Notes: a model not told the origin generated them from the sequence alone. A stretch of DNA of 64,000 nt from Liquidambar formosana (GCA_039720395.1 CM077827.1:11012099-11076098); one strand, 5' to 3'; counted from the stretch's first letter, positions 33,739 to 46,796 are shown. A program made the numbers and translations.

Positions 33739-35781
33739 ATGCCTAGACCAGGCCCAAGACCTTACGAGTGTGTTAGGAGAGCTTGGCACAGTGATAGACA
33801 CCAACCCATTCGAGGTTCTCTCATTCAAGAAATTTTCAGGTCTCTCTCTCTGTCTCTTTCTGTATCTATCTATCTATCTATCTATCTATCTGTCTATACT
33901 ACTTTCTCTGTCTCTTATATTTTCCCATGTGTTTGACTAGGGTTGCGAATGAGATTCACGGCTCAGCCACTAGAAAGAACAAGGAATGGCAGGAGAAGCT
34001 TCCTGTCGTTGTCTTGAAAGCAGAAGAAATCATGTACTCCAAAGCCAATTCTGAGGTTAGTTCTACTCCCAATCCCAATCAAAATTGCTGTATTTATGTA
34101 TGTATTTACTGTTGGGTCTGGTATTTCTGTTCATTCTTCCTTGTGTATTACATCCTTTTACGGGCCTAGGCTCATTTCAATGAAGTTTTTTTCTCTGTGT
34201 TACTTGGGTCCTAACTACAGATATACTCAAGATTTGAAATTTGGATTTCCTTTCTCTTCCCACATTCCCGCAGAGCAACCACACACAGAGCTTATTGTGT
34301 TATTGGGTGTTCTATTCTGTCGTTGATTTTTCATGGTTTACATTCATTTTCCCTGCTTTAGGCTGAGTACATGGATCTTAAAACTCTCTGGGATCGAGCA
34401 AATGATGCCGTCAACACGATTATTCGACGCGATGAGGATACTGAAACTGGGGAGCTTCTTAATCCTTGTATTGAAGGTACCCATTTTTATATATGTATTT
34501 TTCTTGGTTCAATTTCTTATCTTTCACTACATTGAGGCATTCCTGCAACTGGGTTTTGTGTCATTTTGAAAAATTCTTGGCATAGGCTAGAATAACTGAT
34601 TTTAATCACAAATAGAAACCATTTCTGTTGGTTTGCTGAGAAATTGTGGGAAACGAAATGAATACTTGCAATGTTGCAACATCTTGGGGCTGAATTGGCT
34701 GTCATTATGTTTCAAAGTTTTATTTTCTTCTCGTCAATTTTCTTGGTAAACCAGATAGAGCATATGTGTAATTCTCCTCTAATTGTTGTAAGTAGGATTT
34801 ATAATGGAGGTCGTGCGTGTAGGTGTGTGTAATTCTCCTCACTTTGTTCTGATTTCTCTCAGCCGCTCTCAATTTGGGCTGCACTCCGAGAAGAGCATCA
34901 AGGAGCCAAAGGAACAATAATATGAGATGTTACCTAAGTCCCAATACTCAAGAGCCCAGCAGCTCTAATCCTGCCAGCATTTTAGAGATCACTCAAGGAA
35001 ACCATACAATCAATTTGCAATATATGTCTCATTATTTAAATTTGGTGAAACCCACAACCACGAACTCGTTCCATTCGGGTTTGCAACCTCAAAGCCCTGT
35101 TACCCAGAATAGTAATTGTGCCACTAACAAATTTCCCTTTTCATCTGAGAATTTTCCTCCATCTAGTCACAATCAGTGTTTATCTTTGGAAACTTATCCC
35201 CCATCAAGATTGTATTCAGTGTATCCCTTGTATTATGGAAACCATCTTCAACGTGAAGATTCCCAGTTTGGTTTAGAAATCTCTCCCAAGTTGAATTCTA
35301 ATGCTACAGAGTCTGCTGAGACTGGGTATTGTACAGAACCTTTTTTCCTGCAATGTAGATGCTTCAAACAAGATCGCTCAAGCAGATTTCAATGACCATC
35401 CTGAGAGTTCACCTGAGATTGGATGTGATCTGTCATTGAGATTGGGCCCTCTTCCGGTTCCTTGCATAATTGTTGAAAACAGTTGGCATCAAGAGGTTGA
35501 AGATGTTGGTTCCAGTTGCTCTCGAGAGGGGAGTAAATTCCATGATCGGTTGCCGCAAATGGATAAAGAGTTCTCTTTCTTACCTAGGAGGACTGCTGAT
35601 GACCCATTAGACTCCTGTTCGAGTAAATGGAGTTCTGAGGTTGAAAATTTGAATATACAAGCAACAATGAGAAAGCGGAAGGCACTCGATGGTCACCCAG
35701 CCGAGGGATAGGCAATTTTGTTGGCAGCCAAGGCCTCCATGTAACAACTTTACTGGAAGAATGAGAAATGCAGGTTCGTAG
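33739..35781 (+). CDS. KIX8/9-like: KIX8/KIX9-like transcriptional adaptor, four exons, two +1 frameshifts in exon 4
   Basis: In Arabidopsis, KIX8 and KIX9 bridge PEAPOD (PPD) proteins to the TOPLESS corepressor in the nucleus and limit meristemoid division, so leaf and seed size. Exons with GT-AG junctions are 33739-33839, 33941-34055, 34362-34476 and 34863 to the end. Residues 1-110 begin MPRPGPRPYECVRRAW and form the KIX fold: LKAEEIMYSKANSEAEYMDL crosses the exon 2/3 junction and WDRANDAVNTIIRRDE follows. Exon 4 continues AALNLGCTPRRASRSQR. An LSLRL sequence (LxLxL, EAR type) lies at about 300-304. Exon 4 stays open in one frame to 35395. The family-like sequence then goes on in a second frame (DASNKIAQADF) to a stop at 35711, and in a third (RQFCWQPRPPCNNF) to TAG at 35779-35781. 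Each change equals one extra base: in T6 at 35341-35346 and G3 at 35705-35707. Without them the product is 415 residues. Either these are sequence errors or the gene lost its EAR motif. Confidence 0.85.
33866..33892. repeat. (TCTA)n microsatellite in intron 1
   Basis: About six TCTA units plus variants (TGTCTATA) follow a CT run within the 101-base first intron of the KIX8/9-like gene. Confidence 0.9.
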
Positions 35782-35934
35782 ACTAACTTCTGCTTCAGTT
35801 CGTTTGTTCAAAATTTTGGAATGTCACGGCAACTATGTATTTCTGAAGCTTTTCTTGCAATCTTGCTGTACTTAATAGTTATGTTTGCATAGTGATGACT
35901 TGCTTGTGGCAATGCTTCAAAATTGTAGATTGTA

Positions 35935-35940
35935 AATAAA
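35935..35940 (+). terminator. Poly(A) signal AATAAA of the KIX8/9-like gene
   Basis: AATAAA lies about 155 bases after the third-frame stop, in AT-rich sequence with upstream TGTA/TTTGCA elements, a normal plant 3' UTR length. Confidence 0.5.
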
Positions 35941-35960
35941 GACTTACTCTGAATTAGATG

Positions 35961-38780
35961 AAGCAATCATGGGCAAACTAAAAGAACAGAAAGTTTGGTC
36001 AACAGTGTACAAAGAAATGGCATGTTTAATATAATGCTGCTTGTAGGACTTTAGAAGCTTTATGATGTTAAACTTATCTACTTGACTAATACTTGGTTTA
36101 GTACTTGAAAAAAAAACAGAAAAAGGGACAAGATATGGAAATGTCTTTGAGGGCCAGGAGAAAGTGACAGGGAACTTTATAAGATTGTGGGATGCCACTA
36201 AATCGGCGATCTTTCAATGTAATGAGAGCCTTAGATAGGAACAAGAATGGTTGTAGTTCCAGCTGGGTGAAGTTGGAATGTTAAAACTTAAAACATAAGC
36301 AGTGCTGTCACAAAGCACTAAGGTTGTATGAGAGGCAAATACCAGTACTGAAGCAGAGGGTGAAGTCATGAAGATACCTGCAGCACAGCGCATGTGCAAA
36401 GAGTAAGGCTGTCAGGTGCCTCATTTTGGATTTTCTACTTGATCTCATCAGCGGGAGACTAAATTGATATCGACCAAATGTCAAATAGGTGCCTAAGCAT
36501 TCTTTTCAATCTAAGGTTTAAGTTTGTCTAGGTAATTTTATGTTTTACTTTGAAATATTCTTTGGGTGTCATAAATTATGCATTGTGCGTCCTTTGAAAC
36601 TTAATAATAAGAGATTAGTGATTACATGGAGAAGTGAGACTTGATTTACGGGTGATGAGTTACATTCTGAGGTTTGTTTAAGATAATTCCAATAGAAGCT
36701 GGTTGTGTAGTTCATCTTTGGTTCATCTATGGTTGTGTGGTTCATCTATAATTCCTGGTTGTGCTTTGGAATCTTTTGAGTCTGGGATCTTTGTGGAAGG
36801 AAAGGCAAAGACGTGTCTCGTGCCCTGACCTTAAATTGAATTGTTAAAGAAACAAATCTCGAGTTAATAAACCTGGGGTCAGTAGACCCCATTCTGATTG
36901 GTCTAATTAAGAAGTGGAGAGGAAATGATTAACGAAGACTGAATGGGGCTTTCTGTTTGTGTTAGTGGGGGGCAGGGAGGTGTCTCTTTGGTCTTTCTTA
37001 ATCTAATTGTTATCTTGAGCCAAAATGCATGGGGTCACTGGACCCCCTTTTGTAAAGACTTATTAAGAAGAGAAGAAATGATTAATGAAGGACTGGACCG
37101 GAGGTTTTTGTTGTATGAGTGGTGGCTAATGGTCACAGAGATAATGCGTGTCTGTCAACTGTCGGCGGGGTCAGAACAGAATCTGATCTTGTTGATTTCA
37201 ACCGAGTCAGAAGTAGAGCATGTAGACTGTTTTAATTTGAGAGAGATTGCGGAAGTGTCATAAAAAATTTAGAGAGGGGATTACCCAAAAGGATAATGTA
37301 GTTGAAGGGGTTCAAGGGTTCCTGCATTTAAAGTATACAAGCTAATAGTAATAGCTTCAGTATGTGAGTTGATATCAAAAAGGTTATAAGCACAAACATA
37401 CCCTTGACACAAATGGAAGGTGAAAGACAGCTAATTCAAAATTTGGAATAAATTTTTAGTGTTGGTATGGGAAATCCTGTCGCATCTTAATTAAGAATAA
37501 GATACAAAAGTACAAATGATGCACCTTTAGGGGACTGAAAAGTATGGAAAGGTTCTTGATCTAGATGATTTTCTAGGGAAGCTTTGTATACAGACTGGGT
37601 CACTGGGATCAGATTTGGTTAAAATGTGACCAAGGCAAGTTCTGCATCCCAACTATGACAAAAGGAGAGGAAGAAGTGTGGAGGCTGTCAAGCATGGTGA
37701 GAACAAAGCCTATGACATAATTGGATGGTTGTCAAGATTTTGGCAACAATGTGCCCAAAGATATTAAAGTTTTTTGAGCAATCATTAAATGTGTAACGCA
37801 ATATGTCTCTATCAAGACACATATTCCATTTCAATAAGTGGGTCCCCCACAAAAAGAAATTTGTACTGGAGATGGCCCCATATGAGCTGCCGATCCATCA
37901 TCACCTTTGTAATTATTTTTGCTACATGTGCATGGCCAAAAGGGAATGAGCTTCGAGGGTGTTGGAGTTTATTGGTCCTACATACCCATCTTTCTCTGCA
38001 AATGACACTTTAAAGTTTTTTCGAAGAAAGATCGAGGAAAGTGTTGTATAGGTATCTCGAATTCCACCCGGTATGCGACCCAATGACCTATTTCGGGAGG
38101 ATTTTGCCAGCTTTGATCCAACCCGATTCGGATTAGGTTTTTCGAACCAACTTGAATCAATCTCTTTAAGTGACCCAATTGTACAAGAGGTTTTTTAAGG
38201 CATTTGTATGTCTAAGAGAGAAGTCAGATGTGGAGATAGAGTGAGTTTTTGGGTGTATTTTGGGGACTAGGGTTTTGAAAGCTGGACCAACTTGTAATCG
38301 TCTTCCTCTATAATAAAATTTCTTGGAAAATTTCATGGCGTTTTAGCTCATGGACTTGAAGCTATAATAAATCCCAGGTGTCCTTATGTATGCTTTATTC
38401 ATTTCTCAGTTTGTTTTTCAAGTTGCCTTCATACCCAAATCTTCTTTTGTCATTATAGAAAGGGAAGGGACTGGAAAGTTGCAGAATCATATGACAATCT
38501 TATGTTTTATTGTGATCAAGAATTTGTCTAGTGATTTAACTTTGGCAAATCAGGGATTCTTTTAACTCGAATACTCCACCAAATTAAAGAAGAGTGTTGC
38601 AGGAAAATGTTGAGAGCAGAAGTGCCAAAACCATCTGATACATTGAAATAATTCCTATCAACTCAGCAGAAAGTTGAGAAAGTAGTTCTGTGTTGGATTT
38701 ACATTTGCAAATTTTCTTTATTCTCATATGAACATTTCCGTAATCCCAAAAAAAACAAAAATTTCACACTTGGTATACAA
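35961..38780. other. Intergenic, nothing recognised
   Basis: About 2.8 kb between the 3' ends of two convergent genes. GGGGTCAGTAGACCCC (36877) and GGGGTCACTGGACCCCC (37032) are similar short palindromes in related context (both followed by TTAAGAAG.GAGA and GAAATGATTAA.GAAG), indicating an old duplication of about 155 bp. No reading frame has a recognisable domain. Confidence 0.5.
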
Positions 38781-40190
38781 TTAAGCTACTCCGGTCAAAT
38801 AGTCCTCATTTGAGAATAGAGAGGAAGTGACAGAAGTAACTGAAGAAGAAGATGAAGAGGATGAAGAAAAAGTATAGTGGAATTCAATCTGCAATCTCTG
38901 GTGGAGAGAGAAATTACAAACTCTACCCTTTTTCTCATCCACCTCCAGTTCCCTAAGAGGTATAGCAGCAAGAAATCTCTTTAAAAACTCTCGACAACAC
39001 TCCTTCCCGGTGCAAACTATCTCTTGCCTTTCCTCCTTTTGGTCAGTAGCCTCCGAGCTGATCTCTTCTTTCTCTGGCTTTCCATACATCAAAGCTGAGT
39101 GATCGAACTTCAGTATGTACCCCTGGTTGCATCCCTCAAAGAGTCGCTCTCCCAGTGAGTCAATGATATAATAAGCATCGGATTCCACCTTCAACACGAA
39201 AAAGTGATCGTTCCAACTTACTATATAAATCCTAGGTTCATAATTATCGATGTTGCTATTAATCTCGTCCCAGATCTTATCAAAAGACATTGTTTCCTTC
39301 AGGGACTCAAATTTCTCAGGGCTGAAAAACCCGACAAATGACTTTTCGCGCAAAACAGCCAGAGGCCGAAGGTCAGCTTGTAACACAGTCTCAAGATCAA
39401 AATGCTCATCAGGGAAGCAGTCTAAGTAGGCTTTGTTGTTGCAAAGCTTACGCCACTGGGAGGAGCCTTCTGTTATGAGGCTATCAAACTCAGATCTTGT
39501 TGGCATGATGCCATGGTTGGATTGGAGCCAGTGAGCTATAACTGCGGCTACGGCTGTGCAGGCGTTCTCTCCAGCAGCCTGCTGGCTTCGTTGATCGAAA
39601 GAAGCAAAGAAAACGTTGGCTTTAAGCTTTGCTTGCCCATCTCTGCTCACCAGTTCCTTCACTTCCCAGTTAGTTGTGATGCAATTCTCATGTTGAGGAT
39701 GATCGGATTTGGAAGGTTTGGAGGCATATGCACCCTGCAAGTAAAATGCAAGATGAGCACAAGATCCTCAACCTCATAAAGATTCAAAAGACCATTTATT
39801 GGAGCACCCTTTTAACCTAACATGCATCCCTGCTTAATTAGGTCAGAAGAAGGCCAAATTACCCTAATAAACCATGCTATCTCCCTGTTTTTGTTCAAAT
39901 TGAACCTCTAAAGCTCCAACAACAGCATAACCCGATCATGGCAATAGGCATGTAAGTGGAACTTTCATTATTTCAACAATTGATGCCACAAAAAGTGTGA
40001 CTTGCTTACCACATTAATTCTCCCTTTATTTCATCTAGAAATTGCCAAACCTAAATATCTGCAAGGCTCCCAGATGGACTCTATTGGCAAAATGTCAACT
40101 CGAAATGCCATTGCCCTCCATGAATCACACACTTCTCCATATTGATCATCTCCCCTCTCAACTTTTGAATTTTAATATCCAATTTCGGAA

Positions 40191-40221
<31 letters not shown>

Positions 40222-43200
40222 TGAGTTAGACCCAAATGTGATTCCACGCAAATTAGTTCAAGTGTCTACTTTAGAAAATGTGCCAAATATGTTCAAGTCA
40301 AAGGAAAAATTCATCACATGTGAAGGAACCTTGTTACAAGGGAAAAAAAGGGATGATAATATCTTTGAATTGGTGTTTGAGTCGTTTTCTTATAGTAGTT
40401 GGACTGATTCGTAACATGTCCGAGTCCACTGGCGTGTTATACATTGTAAAATACAAAATTAAACAAAAATTAAACATGCGGACAATTCATAATCAAAGGA
40501 CCTGGTCACTTGGTAAACCAGGTTTGTCAATGGAGTCAACTCTTAATAACACTATTTGTGTGCGACGGGTTCAATCACTGATTTGAAGCCAAAAGGATAG
40601 TCCGGGATTGCCTATCTTCTTGCTGGACCTAGGACTTCCTGCGGACAAGACTTTCATAAAACTAAAGCCCAACATCACATCCCAATTTTTCGTCATAAAT
40701 TTCGCAAAACATGATAAGTGACCATAAAAGGGAGTGATGCACCTGTGCTTTTTCCAGAAGGTGCACCTATTTTTTTTTTTTTTTTTGGGTTGGTCTAGTC
40801 TTAAATATATGGTGTTAATATCTTCCCCTAAAAAAAAAAATAAAAAATTACCATGGCCTAAATAAAAGTATTAAATAAGTACCTGTGTTGAACCAGAGAC
40901 ATTCGACTCAGCAGTGGAAGAATTGTTGAGCTGCCGTTCAACGTCAGTCTTTTTATCATTGTCCCCACTAGTCTTATTAATCAATGGCTCTCCTTTCGTC
41001 CAACTTAACCTCCTCCTCTTCCAAAACCCCACCTTCTGGACTGGGTCCAACTGAGTTTCTGAACTCGGAGACAATCCCAACTCAGTCCCTGTCTTCGCCT
41101 CTGCGTTGCTATCGTGGGTCATGGTAATACTCTCCTTCTTTAGCAACTCTTCTGAGTCAAACGTGGCTGACCCGTCCGAGTCACGTGCACTCACTTCGTC
41201 TTCTAGACTCATCTTCACCTTGTTTTTAGGTTTTTTCTTATCTACAAATGACACACGACCCGTCACCCACCTCAAGAACCCTTCTTCTTTGTTTGACTGA
41301 GTCAAGTTTTGAGCCATTTCGGGCGAGTCTTGAGAACTTCTTATCTCCACGAAGCTCACTGATACCTGTGTATAAAATTCAATATCTTCAGGAGGTTCAA
41401 TACTTGCAATATTTATGAATTGAAATTTGCTTCATTTTAAAAATATTACAAGCTGCTATGGTGTGCTCTTTTACCAATTAATTGAAAGAAGGGTGTTCAT
41501 AAAATTGATCAAAGGATCGAGGGCAGGGAAATGCTAAGGTCAGCCGCAGGTTGAACTGTCGCACATTGATTGGAGGCGTGCATTACATACTCATGTGAAT
41601 CCCACACTGCAGTGTCATGTACGTTCCAATTACCATGCGACGGTTCGACCGTCAGACTGACCATAGCATGCCCGCGGGCATTGTATTTTTGAAAACCTAA
41701 ACACGGCGACCATGTGAAATTGTAGGTATCCTTTTTATTTATTAATTTATTTAAATTTTTGATACGAGAAATACGTACTGTGAGGCACTCCAAAGGAATA
41801 ATAAAATTAAAAAAAAAACAAAACAAAACAAAACAAAAATTCCATAATAATAAAGCAAAAACTTATACAAAAATTTTATAAGGTCAAGAATTATCAATGA
41901 AGACTGTTGTCCCTGCGAAGATAGTTTGAATTCAAATATTAGCTCTTATGCTTGTAGACTTTACCATCCAAATAAGACAAGTAAATTAAAGGGGAACAGT
42001 TTAAATTGGTCATTGTCTTTTTGCAATGATCAAGCAATCGAAGTCAATATTATTGGTTTAAATTGGTAATCAACAGTCGCGATCTGACTTTTATAACAAT
42101 GAACCAAAAAAAAAAGAAGACGTAATTTATTTCCTTATCTCATGAACATTCCTAAATAAATTAAAAACAAAGAAGGAATGCAGGGGAAGTCTGGGTGTGG
42201 AGAATGGGTCATATAGGGGCTAAAAATATAAGATAAGATACTAAAAAGAATTGTAACGGTATGGTTGAAAGATTGTGATTGATTGGATGGTTAGGATCAT
42301 TTTAGTATGACTTGGTAAAAAAAATTGGGTGTCATTTGGATTTATTTTCTTAACGGTTAAGAAAATACTAATAGAAGGGAGCTATCCCCCAAGATAACAG
42401 TTGGCGCATGCATATACGGAGTAATAAATTCGAAAATTTGCTTTTTCTAGAAACCGACAAAGCGTGATGCTAAATTAGATGACAACCTGGAGATGTCATT
42501 CCTGAGTCCTGACGTGGATTAGAGGATTTTTTTTTTTCAAAAATAAAAATAAAAATAAAATTAAAAAAAGAAGAAAAGGAAAAAATCGAACTAAAAGGTA
42601 TTTTTCCTTCTTGGAAGTCCCCCCCTTTTTTTTTTTTTTGGTGCAAAATCTAATTGGATGTTTCCCAAGAGACAAGAAGGCATTTTTCATGTACACAAAA
42701 TGGAAAACGGAGCTTACCGTGAGGGAAGCTTCGATGGCGACGCCGGAGACCTGCAAAGTAATCGGAAGTTTCCTTTCAATCCGAGGCTCCATCTTCCACG
42801 CCAATTCCGCTAGATTTAGCGAAATTTTCCCTACCACCGCTAACTTACTCCTAGATTCCGCATTCTCACCCTACAATTTCCACCCAAAATGTATCACAAA
42901 ACCATTTTACCACCACCCAAATCTATCCACCGTATAATTTCGATCCGAAAAATTCTCAAAAACGACAACATATACTTACATATAACACACGAAACGACGC
43001 GTCCCACCGATCGAACGAGTCGTCTTTGGGAACGATCGAGAAGCTGCAAACGCTCTCGAATTCGTCGTCGCCGTCCCATTTAATGGATTCGCCCCTTCTC
43101 ACGAACCTCTCGCTTGAAAAATTTCTCTGTCGTTTCGACGATAGATGGAACGGAACTAAACCAGGCTTAGGGCCTTTCCATCTCATCTCAATTGCTGTTA

Positions 43201-43330
43201 CCTTCTCTTTCTTGGATCCTGTCTCCTCCTTCCCTACCGTTTCCTTGAGTCCTTCGAGCTTCAATGGTTTCACCTTCACCAGAAACTTCTTCGTTGCCAC
43301 CACCGGCGGCCATGGCGACCACTTCATCAT
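38781..43330 (-). CDS. NT-C2 (EEIG1/EHBP1 N-terminal) domain protein, 646 aa, four exons
   Basis: Exons on the minus strand are 43330-42980, 42870-42718, 41365-40883 and 39734-38781 (stop included). All three junctions are GT-AG in phase 0 and give 117+51+161+317 residues. The start MMKWSPWPP at 43330 is the first ATG after an in-frame stop at 43345. Residues about 7-175 form the NT-C2 domain (KKFLVKVKPLKLEG, IKWDGDDEFESVCSF, ASFRVLY, VVGKISLNLAELA, LPITLQVSG, VSVSFVEIRSS), a lipid- or cytoskeleton-linked C2 variant. Residues 180-345 are charged and low-complexity. Residues 355-618 are a conserved plant C-terminal domain with FFASFDQRSQQAAGENAC, SFDKIWDEI, WNDHFFVLKVE and YYIIDSLGERLFEGCNQ. 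A Ser run (619-627) precedes the end. Closest relatives I recall are Arabidopsis At3g11760 and At5g04860, both functionally uncharacterised. Cys388, His506 and Asp521 are spaced as in papain-like folds, which is my inference. The gene is intact. Confidence 0.9.
41526..41673. mobile_element. Small TIR MITE in intron 2 of the NT-C2 gene
   Basis: GGGAAATGCTAAGGTCAG at the left and, complemented, GGGCATGCTATGGTCAG at the right are inverted ends, followed inside by GGTTGAACTGTCGCA and GGTCGAACCGTCGCA. About 148 bp; no clear TSD. Confidence 0.65.
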
Positions 43331-43443
43331 CTTCAACACTTGTCAGATTTTGCCTAATACGTTCGAAATGGAAAGCAGAGATGTGAGATTTTACTTAATA
43401 TGGGGGAAATGAAAGAAGGGATGGTGTGGGTTTTGAATGTGTA

Positions 43444-43452
43444 TTATATATA
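43444..43452 (-). promoter_or_regulatory. TATA box of the NT-C2 gene
   Basis: The minus strand reads CTATATATAATAC about 115 bases upstream of the ATG. A GA/CT microsatellite (43458-43483) lies just upstream of it. Confidence 0.6.
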
Positions 43453-43596
43453 GACGAGAGAGAGAGAGACAGAGAGAGAGAGAGGGGTAGACTTGTTCCT
43501 CTGTGGGTTAGTGACAGCTAATCTTTACGGAACAGGGCAAGGTGGGAGATGAGGACCGTGCTTCCGCGTGGACGGCTTCGTACACTTTCTAATGGA

Positions 43597-43775
43597 CCAC
43601 GTCACGTGGATTTAACGTGAGTGTACCTTTTCTCACTGATGTGGCGCTTTCTTATTGGTGTCCCGTAAGGAGGGTGTGATAGTTTGCACACCAAATGAAT
43701 AGTTTGAAGGTGGAGAACGTCATGCGATGCTCTAGGGTACTGACGCGACTACACGGCTAGCCAGTAAAACACGTG
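43597..43775 (-). promoter_or_regulatory. G-box motifs upstream of the NT-C2 gene
   Basis: CCACGTCACGTGG (43597-43609) combines an ACGT core with a full CACGTG, and a second CACGTG lies at 43770-43775. These are candidate bZIP/bHLH sites 270-450 bp upstream of the ATG. Function is inferred. Confidence 0.5.
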
Positions 43776-44451
43776 GGATACGCGTTGGTGAAGCGATAAA
43801 TACGAGTTTTTGGCAAATCTGTGCGCGTGCATAATTATCTGTTTTTTTTTTTTTCAGTCGTGTGTAATAAATATGTTGCTAGGTTGGACCTGTGCATCAA
43901 ATTAAAAATAAAAAATTATTATATAAAAATAATTTGAAGTAAAAAATAATAGGGGAAATAAGTCAAAAGTTCACTTTGAGAAGACCATAAAGCAAGCAGT
44001 CATATTAGGTGTTTTTTTTATACAGCCTTGAGTCTATTTTGAGTCTCAAATGGTTACGTTTGGGTGATATGGTGATTGATATTTATTCTCAAATACCAGG
44101 TTTACTCGGTTTGTTGGTTATGATAAGTAATCAATGTGATTCTACATATTTTGTTGAGATTTGTGCCATTTTTTTCTCCTTTTGATATGGTTTGTTAGCT
44201 AGCAAGTCGTTGACATTCAATATTATGCAAGATTCTCCATGCGTTTATACTCTATAATTCTCACAGTAATCAATTATATTACCATGTTGATCTCCGTGCA
44301 TTTATTATCATGTTTTCTCCATCAACCATATTATCATGTTTATGTCCTATGATTTTCCAGGCAATCAACCGTATTGAGGTGTTTGGAATTTCCGTACACA
44401 TGAAAAGATGAGAAGAGTGACATGAAAACATCTAACTATCTCAATTTTAAA
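43776..44451. other. Intergenic, nothing recognised
   Basis: AT-rich sequence. ATTATCATGTTTTCTCC and CATGTTGATCTCC words repeat near 44220-44350 without clear period. Confidence 0.45.
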
Positions 44452-46767
44452 TGGGGACTTTGGCCACAAGTTCATTAAATAGGACTTATGCAATCATAAG
44501 TCTTTAGCAAAATCTTGTACAACCATAAGTCCACCCTATATTCTTTTGGACCAAAACGCCCTCAAAATATCTATTTTCTCTTTGAGCCAAACAAGCTATG
44601 AGATCTGTGTTAAATCTAAAGCAACAACGCTGCTACAAAGATGACACTGGCAGCAAATCCAATAAAGGTGACTCCATTTATAGTGACGTTGCTTGTAGGA
44701 GTCAGACGAGTATTGATTGATGGAGTGACAGTAGATGGAAGCGAATGGGAGTGTTCTTAATAAGAAAATCATTGATGATACAAAGAAGTCGAATTCCAAC
44801 CCTTACTTCCTGATATTTCCAACCACACTAATGTTCTTTCACTCGCATCGTCAACTTCACGCCATCAATTTCGATTTAAAGAAGAAGAAACTGATTCGAA
44901 CGTGGACTTGTAGGTGAATGAGGTGATTGTGATATAGGTATGGGAGAAAGAAAATAGTTTTAGGATTCAAAACCATGGAGGATCAAATTACTTTTTATCT
45001 AGTTCGATTGGCAACTTAAGGCGTGGAGTGGGAACATTTGATACAAGTGAAGAATGATTATTATTTGACCCAACACAGTATGGTGAATTTATGCTTTCAC
45101 ACATCTTATTTATTTATTTATTTATTGTTTTTTCCTTTGGTAATGTCACAAAATAGGATGTAATCAAGTAGTGTTGTTAATAGATTCAATAAGATGAATA
45201 GTAATTTATTAAATCTAGTTAGAAAATTTCTTCGGAATAGTTAAACATAAGCACTTAAATTTATTATTTTAATTGTGATGCGTTTTATTTCTTTTGGTAT
45301 ATCTAAGAAGTGTGGGTGTTTCGTTGTGTGAGTAATTTGTGGAAGTGTAAGTATTTCATATCAATTCTTCCTAATTTTCTTTTCTTTAGTCATGAATTTT
45401 AAAACAGTTACATGTAACTGTTTCAAAACAGTTACATATATAATGATTCTAGAAAACATTATCTTTTGTCAAATCTACAAAATATTTTGCTACTAACACC
45501 AAAATTAATTGTTTTATTCAGAATTAACAGTTAAATGTACTCACCAAAGAATAATTTAAATTTAAACTCTATTAAAAATAATTTAATTTCAATTTTTGTG
45601 AAATAGTAACATGTACTTAATGTAATTGTTTTTTTAATACATAATTAATTTCATATTTAACATGGATTTTGTTTTGAAGGTCTCAATGAATATATTTCAA
45701 AAATATAAATTGTATTGAAAATCGATATATAAATTAAAAGTTATATTGTTTTAAAGTTTGAAAACAAAAAATAACAACTTAAGGGTATAATTGACTTTAT
45801 GCATTTAATTAAGACTTTCACAAAAACACTACCGTTTCATTTAGAAGGGGACTTATGGCTGCATAAGATTTAATCTTGGACTTATGCCTTTATAAGTTCT
45901 AAAGAGTGGATTTCTCACTAATTTTCCTCATTTTATTTAAATACTTGTAACAATAATTACAAAAAAGTAACAATGATCCTTCTGAAACATTCTTTTTTCT
46001 AGAAAAACATGAAACTTTCTTTCCCTACATTAACATGCACAACTAAACGTCCACCACGTTTCATGCAACTATTTTTAAAACAATAGTTATGGGAATATGC
46101 ATAATAACTAAGAAATATCTGAAATATAAAATAGTTATATGAATGTGCATAATATTTACATACACAAAACGTATTCACGTTGAAAAGTGGCATATTATTG
46201 AATAGGACAGTCAATTTTTTACACACTAGACAATTGGAGCAATCTCATGACATTAGTTATATTAGTTTTCATTCCCAAATTCCAAATCCGTTCGAATTGA
46301 TTGATCCCTTCAAAATTTCCTTGGTCATGAAAAGTTAGAAAAAAGTTACTTGAACCATGTAACTATTTCGATTTCAAAGGTATGTAACAGTTTCGACCAA
46401 ACAAAAATGTTACATACTCATTATTTTTTCTTTTGTTTCTCATTTTATTCTCGACCTATTTTCATTCTTTTGAACAAATTCATGTTTTTGTGGGAAGGAT
46501 ATTGATAAGGATGTTACAGCACACATGATGATAGAGGAGAAGGATCATGGTGATGAAAGGGACAATTTGGCAGAAGAATATGGAGGCATGGAGCATATTT
46601 AGGACATGAATTTCTCCACCATTTATGGGATATTAATGAGTTGGGTTACACCATGATTTGGGCAATTTTGTCATACCCAATTTAAATGGTCTTAAGATGG
46701 CATATACTTTTTTATTAGCCTTATATCTGCATAAGTTTTATAATTAGGACTTGACACCAAATCCCCC
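44452..46767. mobile_element. Putative TIR element, about 2.3 kb
   Basis: The left end GGGGACTTTGGCCACAAG and the reverse-complemented right end GGGGGATTTGGTGTCAAG are similar, and both are followed by GGACTTATGCA / AACTTATGCAG words. A third such word cluster (GGGGACTTATGGCTGCATAAG) at 45846 suggests a nested or composite structure. No TSD could be read and no transposase is present. The patch 44590-44930 is less AT-rich and could be a captured fragment. Confidence 0.45.
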
Positions 46768-46796
46768 AAAATAATATTAAATTTAAATATTAAATA

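Noticed and set aside
35332..35364. A 33-base intron (GTATTG...ATGTAG) as the cause of the KIX gene frame change
   Set aside because: Too short for a plant intron; one surplus T in T6 explains the shift more simply and keeps the TEP..CNVDASN sequence.
42611..43412. Plus-strand frames of 108 and 128 codons
   Set aside because: Antisense of exons 1 and 2 of the NT-C2 gene, which has matching splice sites and family motifs on the minus strand.
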